Assembly (NCBI RefSeq): GCF_900129855.1
Contig: NZ_LT670819.1
Span: forward strand, 2,480,001 to 2,544,000
DNA: 64,000 bases
DNA from: Streptomyces sp. 3214.6
GTDB lineage: Bacteria > Actinomycetota > Actinomycetes > Streptomycetales > Streptomycetaceae
Direction of reading: 5' to 3'
Position numbers and translations under genes: made by a program. Positions 44,919-52,130 of this stretch are shown here, piece after piece (position 1 is the first letter of the stretch; each line of letters begins with the position of its first letter). The notes below the pieces were generated by a model. That model was not told the DNA's origin. It worked only from the letters and a program-made list of their open reading frames with translations, and made no database searches.

Positions 44919-44990
44919 ATGCACAGCTACCGGATCGGGGACGCGGCCGCACTGATCAGGTCGACCAACGTGGTCGTCGAGAGACCGTAG
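44919..44990 (+). pseudogene. Vestigial HTH-TOBE molybdate regulator, 23 codons left
   Basis: ATG 44919 opens a 23-codon frame, MHSYRIGDAAALIRSTNVVV plus three residues. Residues 1-10 match the N-terminus of the MerR-like HTH of Streptomyces HTH-TOBE proteins (M-x-S-Y-x-I-G-x-A-A). The rest matches the end of their TOBE domain (..K/RSTNV-x-x-x-R). About 110 residues in between are gone, in frame. A TATGAT -10-like box ends 6 bp before the ATG. This gene normally precedes modA, which starts 32 bp later. Confidence 0.65.
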
Positions 44991-45022
44991 ATGTGTCCGT
45001 CAGGACCAGAGGGAGTTCACCC

Positions 45023-45853
45023 GTGATGACCCGTTCCGCGCGCCGGACCCGCCGGATGCTGCAGGTGACCGGGGCGGGCGCCGCCGCCCTGCTGGCCCTG
45101 AGCGCCTGCTCGTCGTCCGACTCCGACTCGTCCGCGAAGTCAGGCTCCGCCGCGTCGGCCTCCGCGTCGGACAAGCTGTCCGGCACGGTGACGGTCTTCG
45201 CCGCCGCCTCGCTGAAGGAGAGCTTCACGACGCTGGGCAAGGAGTTCGAGAAGGCCCACCCGGGCACGAAGGTCACCTTCAGCTTCGGCGGCAGCGACTC
45301 CCTCGCCGCGAGCATCACCGCCGGCGCCCCCGCCGACGTGTTCGCCTCGGCCAGCCCCAAGACGATGGCGATCGTGACGGACAAGGGCGACGCGGAGGGC
45401 ACGCCCGCCACGTTCGTCCGCAACCAGCTGGAGATCGCCACGCTGCCCGGCAACCCGGACAGGGTCGCGTCCCTGAAGGACCTCACGAAGTCCTCGCTGA
45501 AGGTCGTACTGTGCGACAAGACGGTGCCGTGCGGCGCCGCCGCCCAGAAGGCCCTGGACGCGAGCAAGCTGAAGCTCACGCCGGTCTCCTACGAGGAGGA
45601 CGTCAAGTCGGCCCTGAACAAGGTGGTCCTGAAGGAGGCCGACGCCGCGGTGGTCTACAAGACCGATGTGAAGGCGGCGGGTGACAAGGTGGAGGGCGTG
45701 GACTTCCCCGAGTCGGCCCAGGCCGTCAACGCGTACCCGATCACCCTGCTCAAGGACTCGAAGAACGCCGAGACCGCCAAGGCGTTCATCGCGCTGGTGC
45801 GGTCCGCCGACGGCCAGAAGGTCCTGACCGAGGCCGGGTTCCTCCAGCCGTGA
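45023..45853 (+). CDS. modA: Molybdate ABC transporter substrate-binding lipoprotein
   Basis: 276 aa from GTG 45023 (GGGAG site 7 bp before); ATG 45026 is equally possible. The signal ends in the lipobox ALSACSS. The binding protein follows: GTVTVFAAASLKESFTTLG, VTFSFGGSDSLAASITAGAP, ADVFASASPKTM, VLCDKTVPCGAAA and ADAAVVYKTDV, all ModA landmarks of the oxyanion site. It captures molybdate or tungstate for ModBC. The stop overlaps the modB start (GTGA). Confidence 0.95.
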   Translation: MMTRSARRTRRMLQVTGAGAAALLALSACSSSDSDSSAKSGSAASASASDKLSGTVTVFAAASLKESFTTLGKEFEKAHPGTKVTFSFGGSDSLAASITAGAPADVFASASPKTMAIVTDKGDAEGTPATFVRNQLEIATLPGNPDRVASLKDLTKSSLKVVLCDKTVPCGAAAQKALDASKLKLTPVSYEEDVKSALNKVVLKEADAAVVYKTDVKAAGDKVEGVDFPESAQAVNAYPITLLKDSKNAETAKAFIALVRSADGQKVLTEAGFLQP

Positions 45854-46728
45854 CCTCCCCGTCCTTGGACCAGGCCGGCGCCGCGGACACTCTGACCGGT
45901 GGCCCGCGGCGCCGCCGCGTCCGCGGGGCCCCGGGGGGCTCCGGCGTCCGCAGGGGCGCCCCGCTGCCCCTTCTCCTGCCCGCGCTGATCGGGCTGGCGT
46001 TCCTGGTCCTCCCCCTCGTCGCCCTGCTGATCCGGGCCCCCTGGCGCAGCATGCCCGAGCTGCTGACCAGCACCGAGGTGTGGCAGGCGCTCCAGTTGTC
46101 GCTGGTCTGTGCGACGGCGGCCACCTTGGTGAGCCTGGTACTCGGGGTGCCGCTGGCCTGGCTGCTGGCCCGTGTCGAGTTCCCGGGGCGCGGCCTTCTC
46201 CGGGCGATGGTCACCCTTCCGCTGGTACTGCCGCCGGTGGTGGGCGGCGTCGCCCTGCTGATGGCGCTCGGCCGCAACGGCGTCATGGGCCGGTGGCTGG
46301 ACTCCTGGTTCGGCATCACCCTGCCGTTCACCACCGCCGGGGTCGTGGTCGCCGAGGCGTTCGTGGCGATGCCGTTCCTCGTCATCAGCGTCGAGGGCAC
46401 GCTACGGGCCGCCGACCCGCGCTACGAGGAGGCGGCCACGACGCTCGGCGCGTCCCGCTTCACCGCCTTCCGCCGGGTCACGCTGCCGCTCATCGCTCCC
46501 GGCATCGCGGCCGGCGCCGTGCTGGCGTGGGCCCGGGCGCTCGGCGAGTTCGGCGCGACGATCACCTTCGCCGGCAACTTCCCCGGCCGTACGCAGACCA
46601 TGCCGCTCGCCGTGTACCTGGCGTTGCAGAGCGACCCGGAGGCTGCGATCGCCCTGAGCCTGGTCCTGCTGGCCGTCTCGATCGCGGTGCTGGCCGGGCT
46701 GCGTGAGCGTTGGATGACCGCCTCATGA
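45850..46728 (+). CDS. modB: Molybdate ABC transporter permease
   Basis: 292 aa from GTG 45850. About six membrane helices follow an Arg-rich cytosolic start. TLPLVLPPVVGGVALLMALG and the EAA loop EEAATTLGASRFTAFRRVTL (ABC coupling helix) are diagnostic for ModB/CysT permeases, as is ARALGEFGATITFAGNFPGR. It forms the channel with ModC. Overlaps both neighbours by 4 bp. Confidence 0.95.
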   Translation: MTSPSLDQAGAADTLTGGPRRRRVRGAPGGSGVRRGAPLPLLLPALIGLAFLVLPLVALLIRAPWRSMPELLTSTEVWQALQLSLVCATAATLVSLVLGVPLAWLLARVEFPGRGLLRAMVTLPLVLPPVVGGVALLMALGRNGVMGRWLDSWFGITLPFTTAGVVVAEAFVAMPFLVISVEGTLRAADPRYEEAATTLGASRFTAFRRVTLPLIAPGIAAGAVLAWARALGEFGATITFAGNFPGRTQTMPLAVYLALQSDPEAAIALSLVLLAVSIAVLAGLRERWMTAS

Positions 46729-47846
46729 GCAACGCCGAGAAGACCGCACGCAACGCACGCAACGCACGGAACACGCAAGACGGGCTCGGCACGCCCGCCC
46801 CGGCCGGAGAGGGGCTCGACGCCCGGCTACTGGTCGAGCGTGGCTCCTTCCGCCTTGATGTGGCGCTGACCGCGGCACCGGGTGACGTCGTCGCGCTCCT
46901 CGGTCCCAACGGCGCCGGCAAGACGACCGCCCTGCGCGCCCTCGCCGGGCTCGTCCCGCTCACCGGCGGCCACCTCCGTCTGGACGGCGCCGAGTTGCAC
47001 CGCACGCCGGCGGAGTCCCGACCGGTCGGCGTCGTCTTCCAGGACTACCTGCTCTTCCCCCACCTGACCGCGCTGGACAACGTGGCCTTCGGGCCGCGCT
47101 GCCACGGCGCGACCAAGGCGGAGGCACGCGCCCAGGCCGCCGAGTGGCTGAAGCGCATGGGCCTCGCCGACCACGGCGGGAGCAAGCCCCGCAAGCTCTC
47201 CGGCGGCCAGGCACAACGCGTCGCCCTCGCCCGCGCCCTGGCCACCCACCCGCGCCTGCTGCTCCTCGACGAGCCACTCGCCGCCCTCGACGCCCGCACC
47301 CGCCTCGACGTCCGCGCCCAACTCCGGCACCACCTGGCCGCGTTCGAAGCGGTCGCCGTGCTCGTCACACACGATCCGCTGGACGCGATGGTCCTGGCCG
47401 ACCACCTCGTCGTCATCGAGGACGGCCATATCGTCCAGCAGGGCAGCCCGGCCGACATCGCACGCCACCCGCGCACCGACTACATCGCCCACCTCGTCGG
47501 CCTCAACCTCTACCAGGGCGTGGCCGATGGACACACGGTCCGCGTCGACGGCGGGCCCGCGATCACGACCACCGAGGACCTCACCGGCCCGGTCTTCGTC
47601 GCCTTCCCACCCAGCGCGGTCACCCTGCACCGGGACCGCCCCACCGGCTCCAGCGCCCGCAACCTCTGGCGGTGCGAGGTCGCCGGCATGGAGACCCACG
47701 GCGACCAGATCCGCGCCGCCCTCACCGGCGAACTTCCCCTCGCCGCCGACCTCACGACGGTGGCGGCGGCGGAGCTCGATCTGTATCCGGGTGCCGCGGT
47801 GTGGGCGACGGTCAAGGCGGCCCAGACACACGCGTACCCCGCCTGA
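46725..47846 (+). CDS. modC: Molybdate ABC transporter ATPase
   Basis: 373 aa from ATG 46725 (ATGA overlap with modB). Walker A GPNGAGKTT, Q-loop VVFQDYLLFPHLT, signature KLSGGQAQRVALARAL, Walker B LLLLDEPLAALDA and H-loop VTHD are intact. The C-terminal 100 residues form a TOBE/MOP-like region (NLWRCEVAGMETHGDQIRA) that can sense molybdate. The N-terminus has an AAC-GCA-CGC repeat giving RNARNA. Confidence 0.95.
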   Translation: MSNAEKTARNARNARNTQDGLGTPAPAGEGLDARLLVERGSFRLDVALTAAPGDVVALLGPNGAGKTTALRALAGLVPLTGGHLRLDGAELHRTPAESRPVGVVFQDYLLFPHLTALDNVAFGPRCHGATKAEARAQAAEWLKRMGLADHGGSKPRKLSGGQAQRVALARALATHPRLLLLDEPLAALDARTRLDVRAQLRHHLAAFEAVAVLVTHDPLDAMVLADHLVVIEDGHIVQQGSPADIARHPRTDYIAHLVGLNLYQGVADGHTVRVDGGPAITTTEDLTGPVFVAFPPSAVTLHRDRPTGSSARNLWRCEVAGMETHGDQIRAALTGELPLAADLTTVAAAELDLYPGAAVWATVKAAQTHAYPA

Positions 47847-47899
47847 CGGCCTACGGAGACGGGCGGAGCGCGGGGCCCGGACACTGAGGAACAAGCTCG

Positions 47900-48363
47900 T
47901 CACTGGAGCACGAGGAGAGCGGCCTGCTCGGCAAGGAATCGGGCCATTGGGTCGGGCGCGGAGTAGAACGGCGAGTGGTCGCAGTCGAGTTCGACGTAAG
48001 TGACGGCACGTGCGGCACAGGTGTGCTGTGCCTCGGGGCGTACGGTCCGGTCCGCTGCGCACACGACGTAGGCGCTGGGCACCGTCAGCCACCAGGCGTG
48101 CCGCCGCGTGCTCACCGGCCGAGATCGGCAGGCCGCCGTAGCTGTGCGCGACCAGCAGCACGGGGGCCGTGTCGTGCCGCCTCGCCTACGGCGGCTCGGA
48201 CCGCCTCGGTGTCGTCGGTGAAGGAGGCGAAAGGGAGGTCGACGGCGTGGCTGCGGACGCCGGCCGCACGCAGCCGTTCTGTCACCTCCTCCCAGCACCA
48301 GGAGCCGTGGTGGGCGCCGTGCACGAGCAGGATGGAGGGCTCGCACTCCGGTGACCTGCTCAT
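47900..48363 (-). pseudogene. Alpha/beta hydrolase broken by frameshifts and a deletion
   Basis: Three frames each hold a part. From ATG 48363: SILLVHGAHHGSWCWEEVTE and a helix (oxyanion region). Another frame near 48160: LLVAHSYGGLPIS (nucleophile elbow). The third frame, to 47900: AWWLTVPSAYVVCAADRTVR and DCDHSPFYSAPDPMARFLAE (catalytic His). About 100 residues of the cap region are absent. The ATG overlaps the preceding chimeric ORF (ATGA). Confidence 0.75.
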
Positions 48364-48800
48364 GGCAACTCTCCGGGGTACGGGTCAGGGGCGACGGGCC
48401 GGTTGTTGAGGTCGACGGAGAGGAAGACGTCGTTCGCGACCGGATGCCGCATCTCCTCGGCGAGCTGGCCGATCAGCCCCGCGGTACGGGCCAGCAGCGC
48501 GAAGCCGCGCAGCAGTGGGATGGGCAGGCCGAGGTCGGCCAGGGCGGCTCCACACACCCCGGCGTCGTTCAGCGTGGAGGGGTTGACGACGACCACGTTG
48601 GAGAGCTCGCATGCCCACAGGAACTCGGTGCGCACCCCCTCGGTGTCGGGACCGCTGTCGTGGGTGAGGATCTCGGCGATGCCTTCGTGATCCACGTCGG
48701 GATGTTTACGGGTGGTACCACAACAGCAGCCCCGGCACATGCGGATCCGCGGGCCGACACGCGTCGGCATCGACGGCGCCGGGGCTGCCGGTGTGTTCAA
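48360..48800 (-). pseudogene. Chimera: 2Fe-2S ferredoxin N-terminus joined to a citryl-CoA lyase C-terminus
   Basis: An open frame from TTG 48800, overlapping the upstream stop. Residues about 20-95 resemble a thioredoxin-like 2Fe-2S ferredoxin: IRMCRGCCCGTTRKHPDVDH and FLWACELSNVVVVNPS. Directly after comes GAALADLGLPIPLLRGFALL and LIGQLAEEMRHPVANDVF, then VDLNNRPVAP, the C-terminus of citrate synthase/citryl-CoA lyase. The parts are unrelated, so a deletion has fused two genes in frame. Whether the product is made is unknown. Confidence 0.55.
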
Positions 48801-49255
48801 GTGCTGTGCCTCGGCCGGCCCCGGGCCGGATCGATTGCGATGGGCTCGGTGTGGGCCTTGTGGTGGTTACGGTTCGGCGGCTCGGCGAGGACTCGCTGGG
48901 CTTTCTCGTCGAGCGCGTCCGGTGCCAGGGCGCACTGGGTGGCCATGACGGTCTCGAGCGCGGCGACCCAGTGCTCGTAGTACGACCACGGAACCTCGCC
49001 GGTCTCGGTGTCGCTGTTCTCCCAGTCCTGGATGGAGGCGATGAGCGCGCCCTGGAACTGCGCCCATTCGAACGCCAGCGCCTGGTGGGCCGCGACCGCC
49101 ATGGCGAAGGCGCGGATCTCCCACGAGAACCGGAAACCCAGCTGGCTCGGGTCGGCGCCTGGCAGACCGCAGACGAGCTCCTCGACCTGGCGCCGGGACT
49201 CACGGATCGCCTTCGGGGAGGCGTACGGGCCCGGGAGGGTGTCCGCGCCGGTCAT
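48797..49255 (-). CDS. Nitrile hydratase accessory/beta-like protein
   Basis: 152 aa. The blocks FRFSWEIRAFAMAVAAHQAL, FEWAQFQGALIASIQDWE, WSYYEHWVAALETVMATQCA and DALDEKAQRVLAEPPNR follow the helical pattern of nitrile hydratase accessory proteins and the N-terminal part of beta subunits. These help load Co or Fe into the alpha subunit. Its ATG overlaps the stop of an alpha-subunit remnant that lacks the metal site, so it has probably lost its partner. Confidence 0.7.
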   Translation of the reverse strand: MTGADTLPGPYASPKAIRESRRQVEELVCGLPGADPSQLGFRFSWEIRAFAMAVAAHQALAFEWAQFQGALIASIQDWENSDTETGEVPWSYYEHWVAALETVMATQCALAPDALDEKAQRVLAEPPNRNHHKAHTEPIAIDPARGRPRHST

Positions 49256-49413
49256 GACGCGGCCGTGGCGACGGGACCGACGCCGATCATCGCATCGCGG
49301 GTGACCAGCTCGGCGAGTTGGCCTTGCAGGCCGCCGATACCGAGCTCCTTGCAGGCCTCGGAGGCGTCCTCGACGAGGCGGGCACGCACGGACCGCATAC
49401 CGACCTCATGCAT
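49252..49413 (-). pseudogene. Nitrile hydratase alpha subunit with the metal centre deleted
   Basis: About 53 codons. VRARLVEDASEACKELGIGG is the alpha-subunit helix that precedes the active site, and QLAELVTRDAMIGVG is the conserved C-terminus. The roughly 100 residues between them, including the CxxCSC claw that holds the metal, are missing with the frame kept. The product cannot be an active enzyme. It is coupled (ATGA) to the accessory-protein gene. Confidence 0.65.
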
Positions 49414-49576
49414 GAGCTGACGCCCTATCAAAGCGAACGTCCCATGAGCGTCAGGGCCGCCTTGCGCGGACCCTGTGAAGACCGGTGACAACACTCGCCC
49501 ACCTTCCCGTCCGGGATTGGAACCGCAGGTGTCGAGCACGCCCGGCTACGCCCGAGCAACCCACGAAAACCGCAGG

Positions 49577-49630
49577 TCAGATCCCCTTCGCAGTAAGCTC
49601 CAGAATCGCCACGCACTCCACATGAGTCGC
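49577..49630 (-). pseudogene. 3' stub of a TrmA/RumA-type methyltransferase gene, copy 1
   Basis: Minus-strand bases 49627 to 49577 read THVECVAILELTAKGI then stop. This is the C-terminal end of class I SAM-dependent RNA m5U methyltransferases (HHVECVA-x-LEP). The stop runs directly into CTGACCTGCGGTTTT, shared with copy 2. No upstream part is present. Confidence 0.55.
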
Positions 49631-49647
49631 CCTTGCCTCGTCGAACG

Positions 49648-50040
49648 TCAGGAAACGGGGAACCAGGTCGCGAGGCGCTTGGCGATCGCCGGTACATCGA
49701 CGTTGTCCTGCGCGACTTCCTCGACGAACGGGCCGGCCACGGAAACGGGCGGCGGGACGGTACTCGCGCTGACGCCGTTGAACCGCAGGAAGACACGCAT
49801 GGCGAGCCAGGCGGTGCGCTTGTTGCCGTCGATCAGCGCATGGTTGCGGGCGACGGAGTGCAGCAGCGCCGCAGCCTTCTCGTGCAGCGTGGGATACAAC
49901 TCAGCTCCGAACACATTCGTCCGGGGTCGCTCGATCGCCGACACCAGAAGGCCCATGTCACGCACGCTGTGCTCAGTACCGTTGACCGTGCGGGCGATTG
50001 CCAGTATCTCGTCGATCTGGATGTAGCGAACGTCCGTCAC
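49648..50040 (-). CDS. doc: Doc-family (Fic) toxin
   Basis: 130 aa. The Fic/Doc catalytic loop is HALIDGNKRTAWLA (HxFx(D/E)GNKR with Leu for Phe), with VRDMGLLVSAIERP at the N-terminal substrate region. Doc phosphorylates EF-Tu to stop translation. Its start overlaps the antitoxin stop by 4 bp (ATGA). The C-terminal AKRLATWFPVS is normal for the family. Toxin activity is expected from the motif but untested. Confidence 0.9.
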   Translation of the reverse strand: MTDVRYIQIDEILAIARTVNGTEHSVRDMGLLVSAIERPRTNVFGAELYPTLHEKAAALLHSVARNHALIDGNKRTAWLAMRVFLRFNGVSASTVPPPVSVAGPFVEEVAQDNVDVPAIAKRLATWFPVS

Positions 50041-50225
50041 TTCAGGTAATCCAGGATCTCCGCATCGCTGTCCATGAGCTCGGCCAAGACGTTCTCGACC
50101 TTCAGCTCGGCCCGGTTCTGAGCGTCACGGATGGCCTCAATGGCAAGTTCTTGCTTGCTGCGGCCCTCGCGACGAGCCCGCTCGCTGAGCTTCGCGTCAA
50201 GGTCGTCGGGGAGTCGAAGTGTCAT
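50037..50225 (-). CDS. Ribbon-helix-helix antitoxin of the doc toxin
   Basis: 62 aa from ATG 50225. MTLRLPDDLDAKLSERARRE and GRSKQELAIEAIRDAQNRAE form a ribbon-helix-helix DNA-binding domain. The remaining acidic tail (ENVLAELMDSDAEILDYL) would thread onto Doc. The canonical Phd fold is replaced by RHH, as often in actinobacteria. A perfect palindrome just upstream is the likely autoregulatory operator. Confidence 0.87.
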   Translation of the reverse strand: MTLRLPDDLDAKLSERARREGRSKQELAIEAIRDAQNRAELKVENVLAELMDSDAEILDYLK

Positions 50226-50238
50226 CGCCACACAGAGA

Positions 50239-50257
50239 TGATACCAGGCCGGTATCA
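50239..50257. promoter_or_regulatory. Operator palindrome of the doc module
   Basis: TGATACC-AGGCC-GGTATCA, perfect 7-bp arms, 13 bp upstream of the antitoxin start codon. Position and symmetry fit autorepression by the RHH antitoxin/Doc complex. Confidence 0.7.
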
Positions 50258-50521
50258 AGTGGCGCGGTCGGGCCGCGCTCGGCTCCGCGGAGCGTGGGAC
50301 CAGGCGGCCGTGCGCATCGCCACCGCGGAGGCCCAAAGACTTCCATTTCGAGCGTCATCCGAGTGTCAAGAATCCCTCAAGAGCCACTTGAAGGCGTCGC
50401 CGTTGCAAGCGCCTCGCTCACGAATTCGCAGGTCAGAGAGCTCTCAAAGATCGATCCGTCCGCTCGAACCGCTACACGGAGGGAAACAGGTCGAAACCCA
50501 CCAGAGCAACAAAACCGCAGG
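50258..50521. other. Gap without a supported gene, with CGCAGGTCAG repeats
   Basis: No gene recognised. CGCAGGTCAG, which lies at the stop of stub 1 (49571-49580), recurs at 50429-50438 and at the stop of stub 2 (50516-50525). Confidence 0.4.
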
Positions 50522-50599
50522 TCAGACACCTTTGCCCGCAGGCTCAAGCACTGCCACGCACTCCACATGGTGCGTCATCGGAAAGGTGTCGGCCTCAAG
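50522..50599 (-). pseudogene. 3' stub of a TrmA/RumA-type methyltransferase gene, copy 2
   Basis: Minus-strand reading ends TFPMTHHVECVAVLEPAGKG plus Val, stop at 50522. It is longer and closer to the family consensus than copy 1 (FPMTHHVECVA is the classic TrmA/RumA ending). It has the same post-stop CTGACCTGCGGTTTT. The two stubs flank the doc module in the same orientation about 945 bp apart. The body of the gene is not in this window. Confidence 0.6.
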
Positions 50600-51002
50600 G
50601 GATCCGAGAAAACCCCTGGCCAGAGCCGGTTTCTCGGCTCATCGTCCTTCGTGCAGACGCCCAGAGCGTCAAACGAGCGTCCAGCCCGAGAGTGCGTGCT
50701 GCTCAGAGCTGAGCAGACTGCGGCAACCAGCTCACACGGAGATCCTCCCCCGCTCGCTCCGGACGCCAGCTCGCACATCATGACCCCCGCAACGTCTCCG
50801 GCCGCCATCATGGGGTCATGCCCTCCAGCCCACAGCATCCCGCACCCACACCGAGCGACCTCTCGGGTGCGGTCGCCGAGGACCTCGCGCTGTACCGGGA
50901 GAAGTTCCGGCGGCGTCTGCCGGAGTCGCTAAGACCATCGAGACCGTGCGCAAGATCTACCTGACCGTTTCATAAGCCCGGCTCAGCGAAGCGGTACGGA
51001 GC
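50600..51002. other. Gap with a possible short coding remnant
   Basis: From ATG 50818 a frame reads PSDLSGAVAEDLALYREKFR and then loses sense; a second frame nearby gives TIETVRKIYLTVS before a stop at about 50974. This may be a short decayed gene of unknown family. Nothing else is recognised. Confidence 0.3.
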
Positions 51003-51035
51003 GATGGGACCGGGCGGCTACCGCCCGGTCCCATC
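51003..51035. terminator. Perfect 15-bp hairpin
   Basis: GATGGGACCGGGCGG - CTA - CCGCCCGGTCCCATC, uninterrupted 15-bp stem with a 3-nt loop. It is a strong terminator candidate between the doc region and the operon that ends at 51146. Confidence 0.75.
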
Positions 51036-51095
51036 CATGCCGATCGGCGTCCGGGTCCAGCCAGGGTGACGCAGGTCGGGGAGAGAAGAGCGAGT

Positions 51096-51140
51096 AGCAC
51101 GCGCCCCGGCCGGTGGGAGTCACCGGCCGGGGCGCGTGCT
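51096..51140. terminator. Perfect 20-bp hairpin, operon terminator
   Basis: A fully paired 20-bp stem (51096-51115 with 51121-51140) around the loop GGAGT. It begins 5 bp after the stop codon of the D-2-hydroxyacid dehydrogenase gene. Terminator of the long minus-strand amine-oxidation operon. Confidence 0.85.
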
Positions 51141-51145
51141 GCTCG

Positions 51146-52129
51146 TCAGGCTGGGCGTGTGTCGTCGACCACGTATCCGCGCCGCTTGTCCACCACGTTG
51201 CGCAGCGGCTGGCCTTCGAGGTGGCGGGCGAAGTTGTCGAAGAACACCTCGATGAGCGCCTCCCGCTCGCTGGTGGTCTCGCCCGCCGTGTGCGGGGAGA
51301 TCATCACGCCGGGCATGTTCCACAGGGAAGACTCGGCAGGCAGCGGTTCCTGGGCGAACACGTCCAGGGCTGCGCCGGCGAGCCGACCGGCGGCGAGGTG
51401 GTCGACCAGCGCCTCCTCGTCGACGAGTCCGCCACGGCCTACGTTGATCAGCCGCGCCCCCGGCTTCATGGCGGCGAGCACGGAGGCGTCGACCATGCCC
51501 CGGGTGTCCTCGGTGAGGGGTGCGGCCAGGACGACGTAGTCCGCTTCCGTCAGCGCATGGCGCAGGGTCCTCGCACCGTGGACCGTGCCGAAGTCGGGGT
51601 CGTCCGTGCGGGCCTTGCGGCCCGCGCCGCACACACGCATCCCCACAGCGCGCAGCAGCCGGGCGATGGCCCGGCCGATCGGCCCCGTCCCCCAGACGAG
51701 CGCGGTGCGTCCGGTGATGCCGTCGCTGGGGCGCGGACGCCACTCGCGGCGCCGCTGGTGCTCCCAGGTGCCGGGGAAGTCCTTGGCGAGGGCGAGGATC
51801 ATGCCGAGGACGTACTCGGCGGTCGGCTGTTCGTAGACCCCGCGGGCGTTGGTCAGGACAACGTGCGGATCGTCCACCAGGGCGGGGAACAGGAAGGAGT
51901 CGACGCCCGCGGAGGACGCGTGGACCCAGCGGGGCGCCTTCTGCGGATCGTCGGGCCACGCCTCCCGGAGGGCCGGGGTGATGGTCACCCAGGCCAGGAG
52001 GACGTCGGCGCCGGGGAGGAGGTGGGGCAGTTCCTCCTCGGTCGCGTAGACGGTGTCCGCGAGGCGTTCGATGCGTGCGGTGGCGGGGGGCCGGTTGCCG
52101 CGGTAGAGGACGACGAGTCGCTCGCGCAT
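51146..52129 (-). CDS. D-2-hydroxyacid dehydrogenase
   Basis: 327 aa. TALVWGTGPIGRAIARLLRA is the NAD Rossmann loop. LINVGRGGLVDEEALVDHL and GAALDVFAQEPLP hold the catalytic Arg/Glu region, and MISPHTAG carries the catalytic His. The family reduces 2-keto acids to D-2-hydroxy acids or the reverse (glyoxylate/hydroxypyruvate reductase type). Last gene of the operon; its ATG is 1 bp after the gabD stop. The substrate in this pathway is unknown. Confidence 0.9.
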   Translation of the reverse strand: MRERLVVLYRGNRPPATARIERLADTVYATEEELPHLLPGADVLLAWVTITPALREAWPDDPQKAPRWVHASSAGVDSFLFPALVDDPHVVLTNARGVYEQPTAEYVLGMILALAKDFPGTWEHQRRREWRPRPSDGITGRTALVWGTGPIGRAIARLLRAVGMRVCGAGRKARTDDPDFGTVHGARTLRHALTEADYVVLAAPLTEDTRGMVDASVLAAMKPGARLINVGRGGLVDEEALVDHLAAGRLAGAALDVFAQEPLPAESSLWNMPGVMISPHTAGETTSEREALIEVFFDNFARHLEGQPLRNVVDKRRGYVVDDTRPA

Positions 52130-52130
52130 G

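Noticed and set aside
49428..49796. Minus-strand frame overlapping the doc gene
   Set aside because: Out-of-frame shadow of doc with no motifs.
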